Source: Tridacna crocea
Taxonomy: Eukaryota; Mollusca; Bivalvia; Cardiida; Cardiidae
Length of the DNA: 64,000 nucleotides
Reading direction: 5' to 3'
NCBI GenBank assembly: GCA_943736015.1
Contig: OX031061.1
Location: 12,657,290 to 12,721,289 of the forward strand
The notes under the pieces were generated by a model, which ran no database searches, had not been told where the DNA came from, and was given only the letters and a program-made list of their open reading frames with translations. Positions 54,200 through 64,000 of the stretch are shown in pieces. A program made the translations under genes and the position numbers. Position 1 is the first letter of the stretch. Each line of letters starts with the position of its first letter.

Positions 54200-54470
54200 T
54201 TTTGTTTTTACGACCCTTGTAAAGATAGAAAAAATTTTCGAAAACATTATAGGTAAAAGAGAAATGTTGCTGACCAGCATTTTCTCCTTTTTCTACAATG
54301 TTTTTTACCCATCAAAAACAAGTACAAACATGCGAGTTAAATTTAATTTGTTGACTCTAATTGCTTTCAATTCGGTTGAGTCAATAAATTTGATGTTTGG
54401 TAACAATTTAACCCTTTCCCAGATGGCAAATTTTAGACCAGACCAAATTCAAAGCAAAATTCGGATACTG
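54200..54470 (-). mobile_element. Family A MITE, decayed, plus abutting left end
   Basis: TTTTACGACCCTTGTAAAG to TTTGGTAACAATTTAA (54411), then TTAACCCTTTCCCAGATGG continuing as a solo left end to about 54470. Confidence 0.65.
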
Positions 54471-54519
54471 CTCCCTGTGAACTTAACTAGAACTTGTGCC
54501 CAATGTGTGGGATTTATAT

Positions 54520-54767
54520 TTAACCCTTTACCAATCAATCCATAATGTTTACGACCCTGAAGACAGCAGACTTGTAAAAACATTGTAAGAAAGTAACCAG
54601 CTACCTAGTAGAAAGTAACCTAGTAACCAGCATATTCTCCTGTTAACACAGTGTTTTACTCTGTTGGAAAAAAATTTCAATTTTTGAAATATATAACTTT
54701 ATTTTGTCGTCTGCAAGCTATTTCAGTTTGGACCTGTTTAATATTTTGTCGTATGGTAAAGAGTTAA
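54520..54767 (-). mobile_element. Family A MITE with altered hairpin
   Basis: TTAACCCTTTACCAATCAATC to GTATGGTAAAGAGTTAA. The loop carries a GAAAGTAACC-type duplication. Confidence 0.78.
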
Positions 54768-54769
54768 AA

Positions 54770-56790
54770 GTAGAAAATATTGTGGATAAAGGATAAATTG
54801 ATACAAACGTGGTTACCCAGAATATAAAATAATTTTGATGATTGTCTTAATGATCTCGGAACATATTATTTTCTCAAATTTCACGCTCGTTAACAGCATT
54901 TCAAACTATTCTTATTCTCACGAAAATCGCGATTTATTGTGTAACCCTTCACCCATGAGAGAACAAATTTTGTACCTGTCAATGTTTACAGAATTCTTTA
55001 CAAGGTACAAATATAGAATCCAACAACAAATAGTTAGAACTAACATCTCACGATTATCAATCGTAAAAGTCAAGAAATCGGTTATTTGACGTGAAACTAA
55101 AGTGTAGGAGAAATGTCTTTAAAAGTGTCAGGGAACTTTGTAGTCGTGGAACTGTCTTGAAACCGTCTTTTTTATTATTATTATTATTACTAATGGCACC
55201 CGTAAATCTACTGAAAATACTTCAAGTGAAACAAAGCTTATGCCGTACACTTAATTTTATCATGTATCGAATAATATTTCTGTAAGCGACGTTCGCCCCG
55301 TAGCCTAATACATGTAGGCGTGATACTCATCACGCTGTTCAAAAGTCCGGCATAACATCGTTATTTTCGCCATTGGTGGGCGAATTTTTACTTTTATCTG
55401 CATCATCAGAAACTATTAAGTTTTATTAAAAACTTGGTGGTACATGTACGGCCTTACCGGCCTAGAATCGTGTATTCCTTCGTCTTAAATATCGCTCATT
55501 ACACTATCTGAAACAAGGTCCATATTGAAACAAACGCTCCTATGACGTCACAGATCAAGGTGCGCTACAATAAGTAAGGGAGGTAAGCGATGTAAGAAAA
55601 ACTAATAAGCAAAAATATAAATTGAAAAAAAGTACTTTTACTAATTTTTTTTTCAAATTACAATATTACCAGGTTGCCATTTGATAGATGTAGATTTCAA
55701 AATTAATCATATCAGAAACTTGTTGATTTGCCCTTTAAATTGACTTGCACTATCATTTGATCTGTTTACATCTAATTGATGTACGGAATTCCCAATCCCA
55801 GATAGTCCCTTTGCGTGTGACGGGTAACAAATATAATCATAATAACTTCCATGATTAAAGTAACAATAAACCCCCCCCCCCAAAAAAAAAGCGGATGTTT
55901 AAATATATTTAAATTTTATCAAACCATTTGAAAGTATGCAGACTATTGTGAAGATGACAATCTACCATTGCAGGGTTGATCTGAGTGTTAGTCGCTGACA
56001 GAGAAATTAATTTAAAACCAGGTTAAAACCTGCCAGATGGCTGTGTCTATGTTTTACTTTTTCCTGATTTTAAAATAAATGTTTGTGCCTTCGACTATAA
56101 CATGGCCCGACCACACGATAACAGACTGTATTCTCCACAATATTTTCCATACTTTTGAACTATTAAATGGTATGATTTAAATTTCAATGTATTATAGCAC
56201 CTGCTTCGACAGTTTGGCCTCTACTGGGTCTTTAAGGAAAAAGACAATATTGCCAGAATATACTCAGAATAAATAAATTTATACAAAGGTTTACATGTCA
56301 ATCGGTAGATATTGGTATTGCGAAACTCGATAAAGGGACGCAACTCTGAAGAAAAATCAATCTAATTTAGTTGTTTACCTCCCTTTCAAGTTGAAGCGAT
56401 AAGAGAGAGGGGTGTGCATTCTTAATTCCAACGACGTTTTCAAGACGGTTGTTATTTTCGATAAATGTTTTGCAGAACAGTTTAATATCATTAATAGCCA
56501 TTATTTCATGCCTTCCAGTAGCATATCGAGAAATAGCAGTGAAAATATTTTTCGATCTTACACTGGTACAACCAGTGAAAATACCGATTTTCACGTTCTT
56601 GTTGCCTAGGTAAGTTGCACGTGCCTAATAACCAGATGGGAAATATGACGTCATATACCTTACATTTCTCGCGCTTGACGTAATATTGTAATGCGTTGCT
56701 ATGCGGGAGGGGTACACCACGGTGAATAACAGAATAGAACTGTACTGGATTTTGATAAAGCCCCTCCCAGGAAGGGTTAAAAGCATGAAA
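54770..56790. other. No gene seen
   Basis: AT-rich, with a C run at 55871-55880 and ATT repeats near 55170. Open frames lack family features. Confidence 0.45.
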
Positions 56791-56797
56791 TAAATAG

Positions 56798-56952
56798 AAT
56801 ATTTGTCTTTTTCGGTGATAGTTCGAAATTTATTTCATCTCGTGAACACCACCGGTAATATTTTCACGAGTGGCGGCGCCACTCGTGAAAATATTACCGA
56901 TGGTGTCCACTCGATGAAATAAATTTCGATCTTTCACCGAAAAAGACAAATA
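56798..56952. repeat. Long palindrome, arms ~70 bp
   Basis: AATATTTGTCTTTTTCGGTG at left faces CACCGAAAAAGACAAATAT at right; the centre is CACGAGTGGC and its complement around GGC. A few mismatches; compatible with a palindromic MITE. Confidence 0.82.
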
Positions 56953-57108
56953 TCCTCTATCTCTTCTCTTCTTTTTCCAAATGTACTTTATACTTTTCTC
57001 GTAACTGATAATATACCATGCATATTCATGTTCTGCCTTTGCATATGGCAATAAAACACAATGTTTTTCGCCAAATAAAGGATTTGACTTGACTTGACTT
57101 ATACGAAT
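56950..57108 (+). mobile_element. LINE 3' tail
   Basis: TATGGCAATAAAACACAATG, then CCAAATAAAGGATT and three TTGAC units, resembling the short-repeat 3' ends of CR1/L2-like LINEs. Confidence 0.5.
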
Positions 57109-57224
57109 TAAAGTATCTATTTATTTTTTTTTTATTTTGTTCGAAACGAATTAACTAGAAGAGTTAAATGGGTGTGACTATTATTCGCAAATTAGACATA
57201 AACATATATACAAATATGGGTCGT

Positions 57225-57454
57225 TAGCCGTTTTTTTCCCCCACATGACAAAACTATAGGCCCTTCCAAATAGAAAACATTTGCGGACAAAAATTTCGGT
57301 GTAGCTAAATTGCGGCAAATTTTCTTTGCTTGAGTAGAAAACATTGTGCGAAAAGGAGAAAATGCTGATATAAGCATGTTCTTTTCTCACAATTTTCTCA
57401 AAAGAATTATTCCTCGAGGTCATCGAAAGTCAGCATTGTGTGGTGAAGGGTTTA
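57225..57454 (+). mobile_element. Family A MITE, decayed
   Basis: TTAGCCGTTTTTTTCCCC to GTGTGGTGAAGGGTTTAA. Confidence 0.7.
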
Positions 57455-57681
57455 ACTCTTTACCAAACGACAGATTTTATAGACTGGTCCAAATTGAAAG
57501 CATATGCAGACGAAATAATGAATGTGACTGAAAAATCGAAATTTGATTTGAGAAAGGTAGAAAACATTGTGGGAAAAGAAGAAAATGCTGGTTACCAGCA
57601 TTTTCTCCTTTTTCAACAATGTTTTCAAAAGGCTTCTACCTCATGATCGTCAAAAGTCGTCATTGTGTGGTAAAGAGTTAA
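57452..57681 (+). mobile_element. Family A MITE, same-direction neighbour
   Basis: TTAACTCTTTACCAAACGAC to GTGTGGTAAAGAGTTAA, sharing the TTAA at 57452 with the decayed copy. Confidence 0.92.
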
Positions 57682-57689
57682 ACCTTTTT

Positions 57690-58090
57690 TTTCTTTTTAC
57701 ATTCAATATTTTATTCTTCTGAAACAATTTTTCTCTTAAAAAAAACGTTAATATTGGTAGTAAATCAACAAACAAATTTAGCCCAACACGAAAGGGTTAT
57801 TTTAGAAAAAAATCTAACATAGATATATCAGTCACTCACAATGAGCAATATCTCATTTTCCCACAATACATTCTGCTCTGTAATTTGATTTGGCTAATAT
57901 TCCTATATTATATTACCACGTCTTTTCCGTCATATTGCTTTCAAAAATCATCAGTTCAAAATTCAGTACAGCCGCACAATGTATTGAAACTTTTCAGGAG
58001 AGTCTACAAATTTAACAAGTTTACAAATTTAAAATAAATCAGTGTAACTCTTTTCAAGTAGTGACCCTTCAAAACTTGTAGGGAATGGTG
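57690..58090. other. No gene seen
   Basis: AT-rich sequence with a possible MITE hairpin half (CAATATCTCATTTTCCCAC) near 57845. Confidence 0.4.
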
Positions 58091-58097
58091 AAATCTC

Positions 58098-58323
58098 TTA
58101 ACCCTTTACTCCATAGATACTAATTTCTACACATTGCTTGTAGGAGCCTTTCGAAAACATTGTAACAAAAGGTGAAATTGCTCATGACGAGCAATTTCAC
58201 CTTTTGTCACAATGTTTTTTATGCTATCAAAAGGTTTCATATACACATAACAAACGGCTTCCTTGCTGTTATTTAAGGTCAATTAGAGATACCTTAGAAA
58301 TGCCTAATGGGGTAAAGGGTTAA
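58098..58323 (+). mobile_element. Family B MITE
   Basis: TTAACCCTTTACTCCATAG to GGGGTAAAGGGTTAA. Confidence 0.92.
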
Positions 58324-58745
58324 ACTAGTATTTCGTGTCTTCAATTAACTGTTGCAATACTAGAGACCAGTTAGGACGTTTCAATGAATTATGTAGATTC
58401 AGTTCAGACTGCACAAAATATTCATTCTGACCTTGTACCCACACTTTCCAACATTCCTTTATAATCGTTAAAAATAGTAATGTTTGACATTAAGAAAACA
58501 TTTTACGTTTGGGAAAAATCCATTAATCATTCGGCATTCAGAGCGCTATTTAATCTTCGAATAAAAATAAATATAGATCTAGTATTTTATATTTCAGGAC
58601 AGTGGTAGTTGAGATTATAACAAGTTCTTAAACTAAGACAATCAAGGAAATGTAAGATGTAAGGAGGTTAGTAATTTAAGGGGTATAGCTTTAGGATATA
58701 TTGAACAATAGCCCTTTTTGCGGTACTGTTTGTGTGGCAAGTAAT

Positions 58746-58910
58746 TTAACCCTTTATCTGACGACAAACTTTTTGGTCTTGTCTAAACTGAAAGCATTTG
58801 CAGACGACAAATAAACTTGGGCTTTGGAAGGGTAGAAAAGAGTAGGACATGGAGAAAATGCCCGTTACTAGCTTTTTTTCTCCTTTTTCTCTATTATTCT
58901 CAAGATAACG
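58746..58910 (+). mobile_element. Family A MITE, right end missing
   Basis: TTAACCCTTTATCTGACGAC; hairpin badly paired; breaks off after CTCCTTTTTCTC. Confidence 0.65.
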
Positions 58911-59255
58911 TATTACAGGTGGATATTTAGAATTTTCACATCACACCAAATTTAAAAATATATATGTCAATGAAATTTATATGAAAAAACAATACAAATC
59001 ATCAGTGATTAAGACTCATAAAACTACAAAAAAAATTGTGGTATTCCTTCAATAGGCTACGTAGCCTCTTAAGCTATTGTTAGATTTCCCGCAAAATAAA
59101 AAAAAGCATTGTGGGAATGTTAAGTGACTGCGTTGTCGGATGGTTTTCGACTACGGGGAAAAATGAATGAAAATTATAAGGCTTTGGGAGTACAAGGATG
59201 ATTTTTTTTTTGTATTTTTGTAAAAATTTTCGTCCTTAAATCTGAAGGGCCACCT

Positions 59256-59862
59256 TTAACCTGTCATCAAACAATCCATGGTATTTATATCTTCGCGAGC
59301 CAAGTTTACGATCACTACGTGGATCTTACCTTGGCTGATTGAGCCCGATTTCGAGATTCCTGCGACGCGCCCTCTATTGGATGCTGGTTATTACTCCCTT
59401 TTTCATCATGTTTCTAAAATCTAACGAAATATCGTTTTACAAACCGCTTACGAATACACATGAGGCGATAAGCAGACATCCACGTGGGTTTCCATGTTTT
59501 ACCTTTTGTTCGAAAGGTAGAGACCTTGTTCTATTTTTATCAAAGATGAAATGCTACGAGCGATTTCATTCGTTGCAGCTAGAGCTGGCTGCATCCAATG
59601 AAAAAGCGTATCGGGTGAACGTAAAAATCAAGCTCGATCCGCCAAGGGTAGAATAGCATAGTGAATCGTCGGCCTTGGCTTGCGAAGATGTTGTATTCAC
59701 GACCCTGAGAAAAAATCTGCTGAAATCACTGTGGGAAAAGAAAATGCTGGTAACTGATATTCTCTCCTATTCCCACCTTACTGGAAACAAATTTCGGTTT
59801 TTGGGTTGTCTGCAAGTGCTTTCAATTTAGACCAGTCTAAAATTTTGTCGTTTCTAAAGAGT
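59256..59862 (-). mobile_element. Family A MITE split by a TIR element
   Basis: TTAACCTGTCATCAAACAATC precedes the insert and CACGACCCTGAGAAAAAATC follows it. The end TTTGTCGTTTCTAAAGAG lacks TTAA. Confidence 0.72.
59289..59689. mobile_element. TIR element, about 400 bp, nested
   Basis: ATCTTCGCGAGCCAAG at left and CTTGGCTTGCGAAGAT at right are inverse with one mismatch; similarity continues for about 30 bp. No clear target duplication. The open frame inside has no transposase features. Confidence 0.7.
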
Positions 59863-60085
59863 TTACTAAGGCCCTTGAAACCAGTGTCTTATCTGGTAAT
59901 GGGATAACCGGCATTTTCTCCTTTTCACACAATGTTTTCTACCCCGCTGGAAACGGATTCCGATTTTTGAGTTGTGTTTACGTTGTCGTCTGCAAGTGCT
60001 TTCAATTTGGACCAGTCTTAAATTTTGTCGTTTGGTAAAGGGTTTACAAAAGCCCTTGAAATCAGGGGCTTATCTGGTAATGGGA
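59790..60085 (-). repeat. Tandem duplication of family A left-end segment
   Basis: CTGCAAGTGCTTTCAATTT through GCCCTTGAAA to TTATCTGGTAATGGGATAA occurs twice, about 190 bp apart. Confidence 0.75.
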
Positions 60086-60091
60086 TAAAAG

Positions 60092-60441
60092 CATTATCTC
60101 CCGCTAGATGGCATTCTGTAAATACTCATCTATCTGTTATGGGCATCCTGGGTACAGAACCGAATCACTTTCCTACGCGACAACCGTTACTTTGAATTTA
60201 AAACTAAAATAAAGGTTTACTCAATAAAACGCTAACTCGTGCAATTCACTCAGCTATGATCAGCAGTTCAGAGAAATCTGGAGCTAAAGCAGATCTCATT
60301 TCTCCTCAAACGTATTGGTAAAAGCTGTTTTCAACATTGCTACTTTACAGAGTGTAATATTACAGTCAGCCCGCTTTTGGGACTAGTGATGTGTCATAAA
60401 AGACAGTCAAATCTCAAGGAATATTACATGTGCAGACAACG
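60092..60441 (+). mobile_element. Family D element
   Basis: CATTATCTCCCGCTAGATGG to ATGTGCAGACAACG, flanked by exact GGGATAAAAG (60082-60091 and 60442-60451). Confidence 0.88.
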
Positions 60442-60644
60442 GGGATAAAAGTACCTAGCCACTTTCTACTTTCACGTATTGCCAGGTGACAAAAATCTTG
60501 CTAGAAAATCACGTGTTTGAGTATATAAATTCATTTCTTAACTCTTATCCTGCTAAATAACTAAAATGAAATTTTCATTTTGATAGTAAAACCCAAAATA
60601 CTGTCATTTCAAAGTTGTGATTTTGGAAATAATATCTCCTCATC

Positions 60645-60748
60645 GGATAGTGTAGATCCAAGATCAGACTGCACGTTCTGTGCAGTCTGATCTTGATCTA
60701 CACTGTCCGCAAAAGGTCAGTGAGACGCGATAAGCAGCCGAAGGGTTA
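60645..60748. repeat. Family E palindrome, best copy
   Basis: AAGATCAGACTGCAC and GTGCAGTCTGATCTT pair perfectly; outer AGTGTAGATC and GATCTACACT extend the stem. GTCCGCAAAAGGTCAG and AAGGGTTAA follow, as at 97-197. Confidence 0.8.
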
Positions 60749-61099
60749 ATTTGAAACATTTATGAATTTAAACTGTAACGTTTTGGATAACTTTCATATG
60801 ATTATTTTTGCAAGTCATTTAGTCAATAAATTTTAATACGCTTGGATGATTCCAGTTACATTTGTTTATGTATATTTCCCTAAATTGATGAATGTAATCG
60901 TGTAGGTGTATTTCTGATTTTTTGTATTTTAAATGAATTCCTAATTCAATTATAGATAAAATGTACTGAGTGTGTTTGCGTACTCCAAAAATGTGTTTAT
61001 GGAAATGTAAATGACTATTATCTAGTTTATATACAGTATTTACTGCTCATGTTTCAAAGACATAACTTAAATTGGTTCAATTAACTTAACAAATAGATC

Positions 61100-63230
61100 T
61101 AGAGATCTGGGAATTCAATAAAGTAAGCTTTCGGGTTATTTATTGCTCTAAGTGCTTGTTCATACAGTAAATCATATGTACCTTTGAAAGACCCCTCCTA
61201 CTGTAAAATTGATATCCAGATATTTAGAATCGGGTAAACTTCTTTTTATGATGCATTTAAAAATTTGAACGCTATATCAGTATCTCCAATCCCTATTTTG
61301 AATGTTAGTGTTTTGGGTTTAGTGATATTTACTTCAAGTTTCCATGCAATTATCACAATATGTTTCCAACAATCTAATTCTGTCTGTAGACTATCTGTAA
61401 CAAGTACAATATCATCTGCATATAACAGTAAGAATAGTTTATACATCCCTAGGTGTATCCCTTCAAATCCCTTTATAGCATAGTAATCCTCAACATTATT
61501 CAAATACACTGAAAATAAAAGTGGTTGCAAACTTTCACTCTGTCTCACTACGTGCGAGTAATCACTACGTGCGAGTATATGAAGCTTTTGTTCAGTTCAT
61601 TTTCATGTTTGACTTTAAATGTTGCTTTGAATTTTTCAGATATAGATTTAACAGTGTTCAGTATATTTCATTTTATTCCTAATTCTGTAAGTTAACACCA
61701 AAAAATGTCCCAAACAGTATAGTCAAACGCTTTAGTGAAATCAATAAATACCGCAAATAGTTTCTTGTTCTCATTTAGAAGATGATTAATTAATCCATTG
61801 CGGATGAAAATATTATCTACAGTACCCACGTTTCTCTAAATCCTGCTTGTGGCTCTAAGTAAACATTGTTTTGGCCCATTTCTTTAAAGGATTTAATACT
61901 TATGTAAAAAAAAAAGCTTTCAGAACGTGCTTCAACGTGTAATTCCTCTTTAGTTACTTAGTTCAGTTACATGTCAAACTTTATGTATTAGAGCTATAAA
62001 ACCTTCAAACAAGTTTGCGGAAAATATTTATGTTAAAGAGTTTATTAAATAATTTTGTAATATATTAAAAAAGGTGTTGTTTTCTACACCAAACTTAAAG
62101 AATTTATTCAAGTGAGGAATTGGTGATTTTACTCGCGTGTATATAAATATTCATTTCACTAACCATGCACTGTAATTGTAGTACTCCATTTGAATATCGT
62201 TCATTGAAGAGGAATATGTTTTCATCTGGCTGAAAGAAACTTGATTCATGTTCATTAATTGCTTAAAAGACTTTTGCTAAACTGTCAGCATTTATGTCAC
62301 ATTTGGATTGTTTTTCTAGCTTTTACGTTTTCTTTTATGTCATATCTAACTTCTAATGAATTGTTTATAACTACTTCGGGTCTTAACCATTCCTTTTCTG
62401 TTAATATTTGATTTTTCTCTCCCATGAGAGTTAAAGTGTTTGTAGAATGCAGTTTTAGATGTTTTGCAATCATCATAAAACCACTAGCTATTTCCTTTGA
62501 ATGAAGTGACTCATTTTGAATTCTTTCTTAAATATAAGCTCACAAATACTTTTTATGCAATTGTAAAAAGTCAGTGATACTTAACTCAATATCCTCAGTG
62601 TTAACTGAACTGTATAACTTATTGCGCAAGCAATTCAGTTGATTTTGAAAATATTCATTGTTTAAACTAATGAAGAATGTTTCCTTTGTATCTTGATCCC
62701 ATTTGTTTTTGTAATTTACATTACTTCTTTTTGCTCGATATTTTTTACTATAGGAACTTTTTCGTTAGATTTATCATATCTCCCACACACTGAAAATCTT
62801 AGAACACAATGATCAGATTAAATATTGGGTTCGTGGACTCTGAAATCCTCAATAAAATGAATTAATTTAATTTTACGAAGTGTAAGATCAATAACATTAC
62901 TACCTTGTGCTGTTAAACAAGTAAAGTTGCTATCAGAATCACGATCTTTTCTACCATTTAATTTCCTCATTCCCGTCGATTTACATAACCATAATTTCAA
63001 ATTAGCAGTACTCTTCTTATCATATGAGGTACTGTTATTATTAGGTACCTTATCTTCAACTTATAATCTGGTAAAAACTTGTAATTTTCATAAAGAATTC
63101 TTTTAAACAAATCCGCTTCTACTCCAGCTCTCGCACTCAATTAAAAACCACAGTTATTGCCGTTTTCATTATTACATAGCTGAATATCTTCTTATATTTG
63201 ATCAAATATGTCGATCGGTGACGATAAGAG
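61100..63230 (-). pseudogene. Decayed non-LTR retrotransposon (LINE)
   Basis: Read on the minus strand, 62818-63000 gives an AP-endonuclease C-terminus (LNGRKDRDSDSNFTCLTAQG then VIDLTLRKI). Near 61850-61700 there is QAGFRE and AVFIDFTKAFD, reverse-transcriptase motifs. At 61246-61548 follow LQPLLFSVYLNNVE and LLYADDIVLVTDS, the catalytic YADD motif. GSFKGTYDLLYEQALRAI lies near 61150-61200. Frames change between these parts and stops intervene, so it is not functional. The motif style is closest to CR1/L2-like LINEs, tentatively. Confidence 0.85.
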
Positions 63231-63366
63231 AAACCGAGTTCCTTGGTAACTGTTGCTACAGGCTCCCAAACAACCGCAGTAAATACATATAGGGTGTTTC
63301 ATATTATCTGTCATTATTCTACGAGTCAATATCTTCTATTACTTCCAATTTAAACTGCTTTGTTAT

Positions 63367-64000
63367 AACCCGTTTTGTAATAATTTATTACAAAACGGGT
63401 TTGGAGAAGATTATTACAATTCGGGTTGACAGTTACAACCCGTTTTGTAATAAAACTCCGAATTGTAATAAAACATTAAGTTCGCAATGAAAAGAGGAAA
63501 TTTATCATTCTCAATAGAATTAGGCAAGTTATAAACTTATACATTGAATTTTACCATTATCAAATTGATCTAAACACAACAGTTTTTAAGACATTGTTGA
63601 TGGGAGTGTACTTTTGTTTTCATCAGAATTTATCAAATTATTATAATGCTACAAAATTACTAACACAATGGTGATACAGTTATTAAAAACGGTTGGGAGA
63701 ATATTCCTACAATTCGGGTAGACAGTTACAACCCGTTTTGTAACAAAACCCTGTTTTTTTAACAATTTATTACAAAACGGGTTGGGAGAACATTATTAAA
63801 ATTCGGGTAGACAGTGACAACCCGTTTGTAATAAAACCCGAATCGTAATTAAACATGAAGTTCGCAATAATAACAGAAAATCTATAAAAAGAATTGGGCA
63901 AGTAATACACTTTTTTCAATTTAATAATTGTAAAATACAATGTACAAGGGTATGACTTACCCAATTCTGTTGAGAATGATAAATTTTCTCTTTTCATTGC
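63367..64000. repeat. Inverted- and direct-repeat array, continues past the window
   Basis: AACCCGTTTTGTAATAA pairs perfectly with its complement around one T (63367-63401) and recurs near 63437, 63728, 63768 (inverse) and 63819. The tract 63487-63535 is repeated inverted at 63953-64000. The adjoining ~130 bp occur again in direct orientation at about 63690-63880. Confidence 0.8.

Noticed and set aside
59339-59656. 105-residue frame inside the nested TIR element
   Set aside because: No transposase motif; it lies within a ~400-bp non-autonomous element.

Overview
This is eukaryotic nuclear DNA, AT-rich, with spliced genes and a very heavy load of small DNA transposons and tRNA-derived SINEs. 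The repeat types (mollusc-style SINE tails, GGAC minisatellites inside composite repeats, piggyBac-like MITE swarms) and the INO80D orthologue suggest a marine mollusc, most likely a bivalve. That is an inference; nothing in the window names a species.

One gene is clear and complete at coding level. INO80D, a subunit of the INO80 chromatin-remodelling complex, lies on the + strand in ten coding exons from 15453 to 31412. All splice phases agree and the joined coding length is 4761 nt (1586 residues plus stop). Two further coding exons look real but are incomplete. At 50756-50995 is an exon rich in basic-serine sites that I do not recognise. At 52654-53012 is the first exon of a THAP-domain protein in which the second zinc-binding cysteine is replaced by phenylalanine. 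A decayed LINE with endonuclease and reverse-transcriptase remnants lies on the - strand at about 61100-63230.

Most of the rest is mobile and repetitive DNA. 1-3.1 kb: SINE and a ~155-bp satellite holding a nested MITE. 3.4-7 kb: MITEs, promoter-like sequence and a LINE tail. 7.4-11.1 kb: two head-to-head composite repeats with internal tandem arrays, one with a 314-bp dimeric period. 11.7-15.4 kb: a palindromic MITE, a short Mutator-like element and a 716-bp TIR element that ends just before INO80D's first coding exon. 15.4-31.4 kb: INO80D with over twenty MITE copies in its introns. 31.5-60 kb: dense MITEs, SINEs, minisatellites and palindromes. 60-64 kb: Mutator-like element, LINE and an inverted-repeat array that continues past the window.

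The dominant signal is a family of ~228-bp elements flanked by TTAA with CCC-starting termini (piggyBac-like MITEs; families A and B here). I count about 70 complete, partial or decayed copies. Each centres on a hairpin with arms of about 32 bp. The arms change together between subfamilies, so pairing is preserved while the sequence drifts. The copies nest in one another, abut while sharing one TTAA, and in three places lie 18-20 nt from an INO80D splice site. This swarm is the best candidate here for something undescribed, possibly as a source of intronic hairpin RNA.
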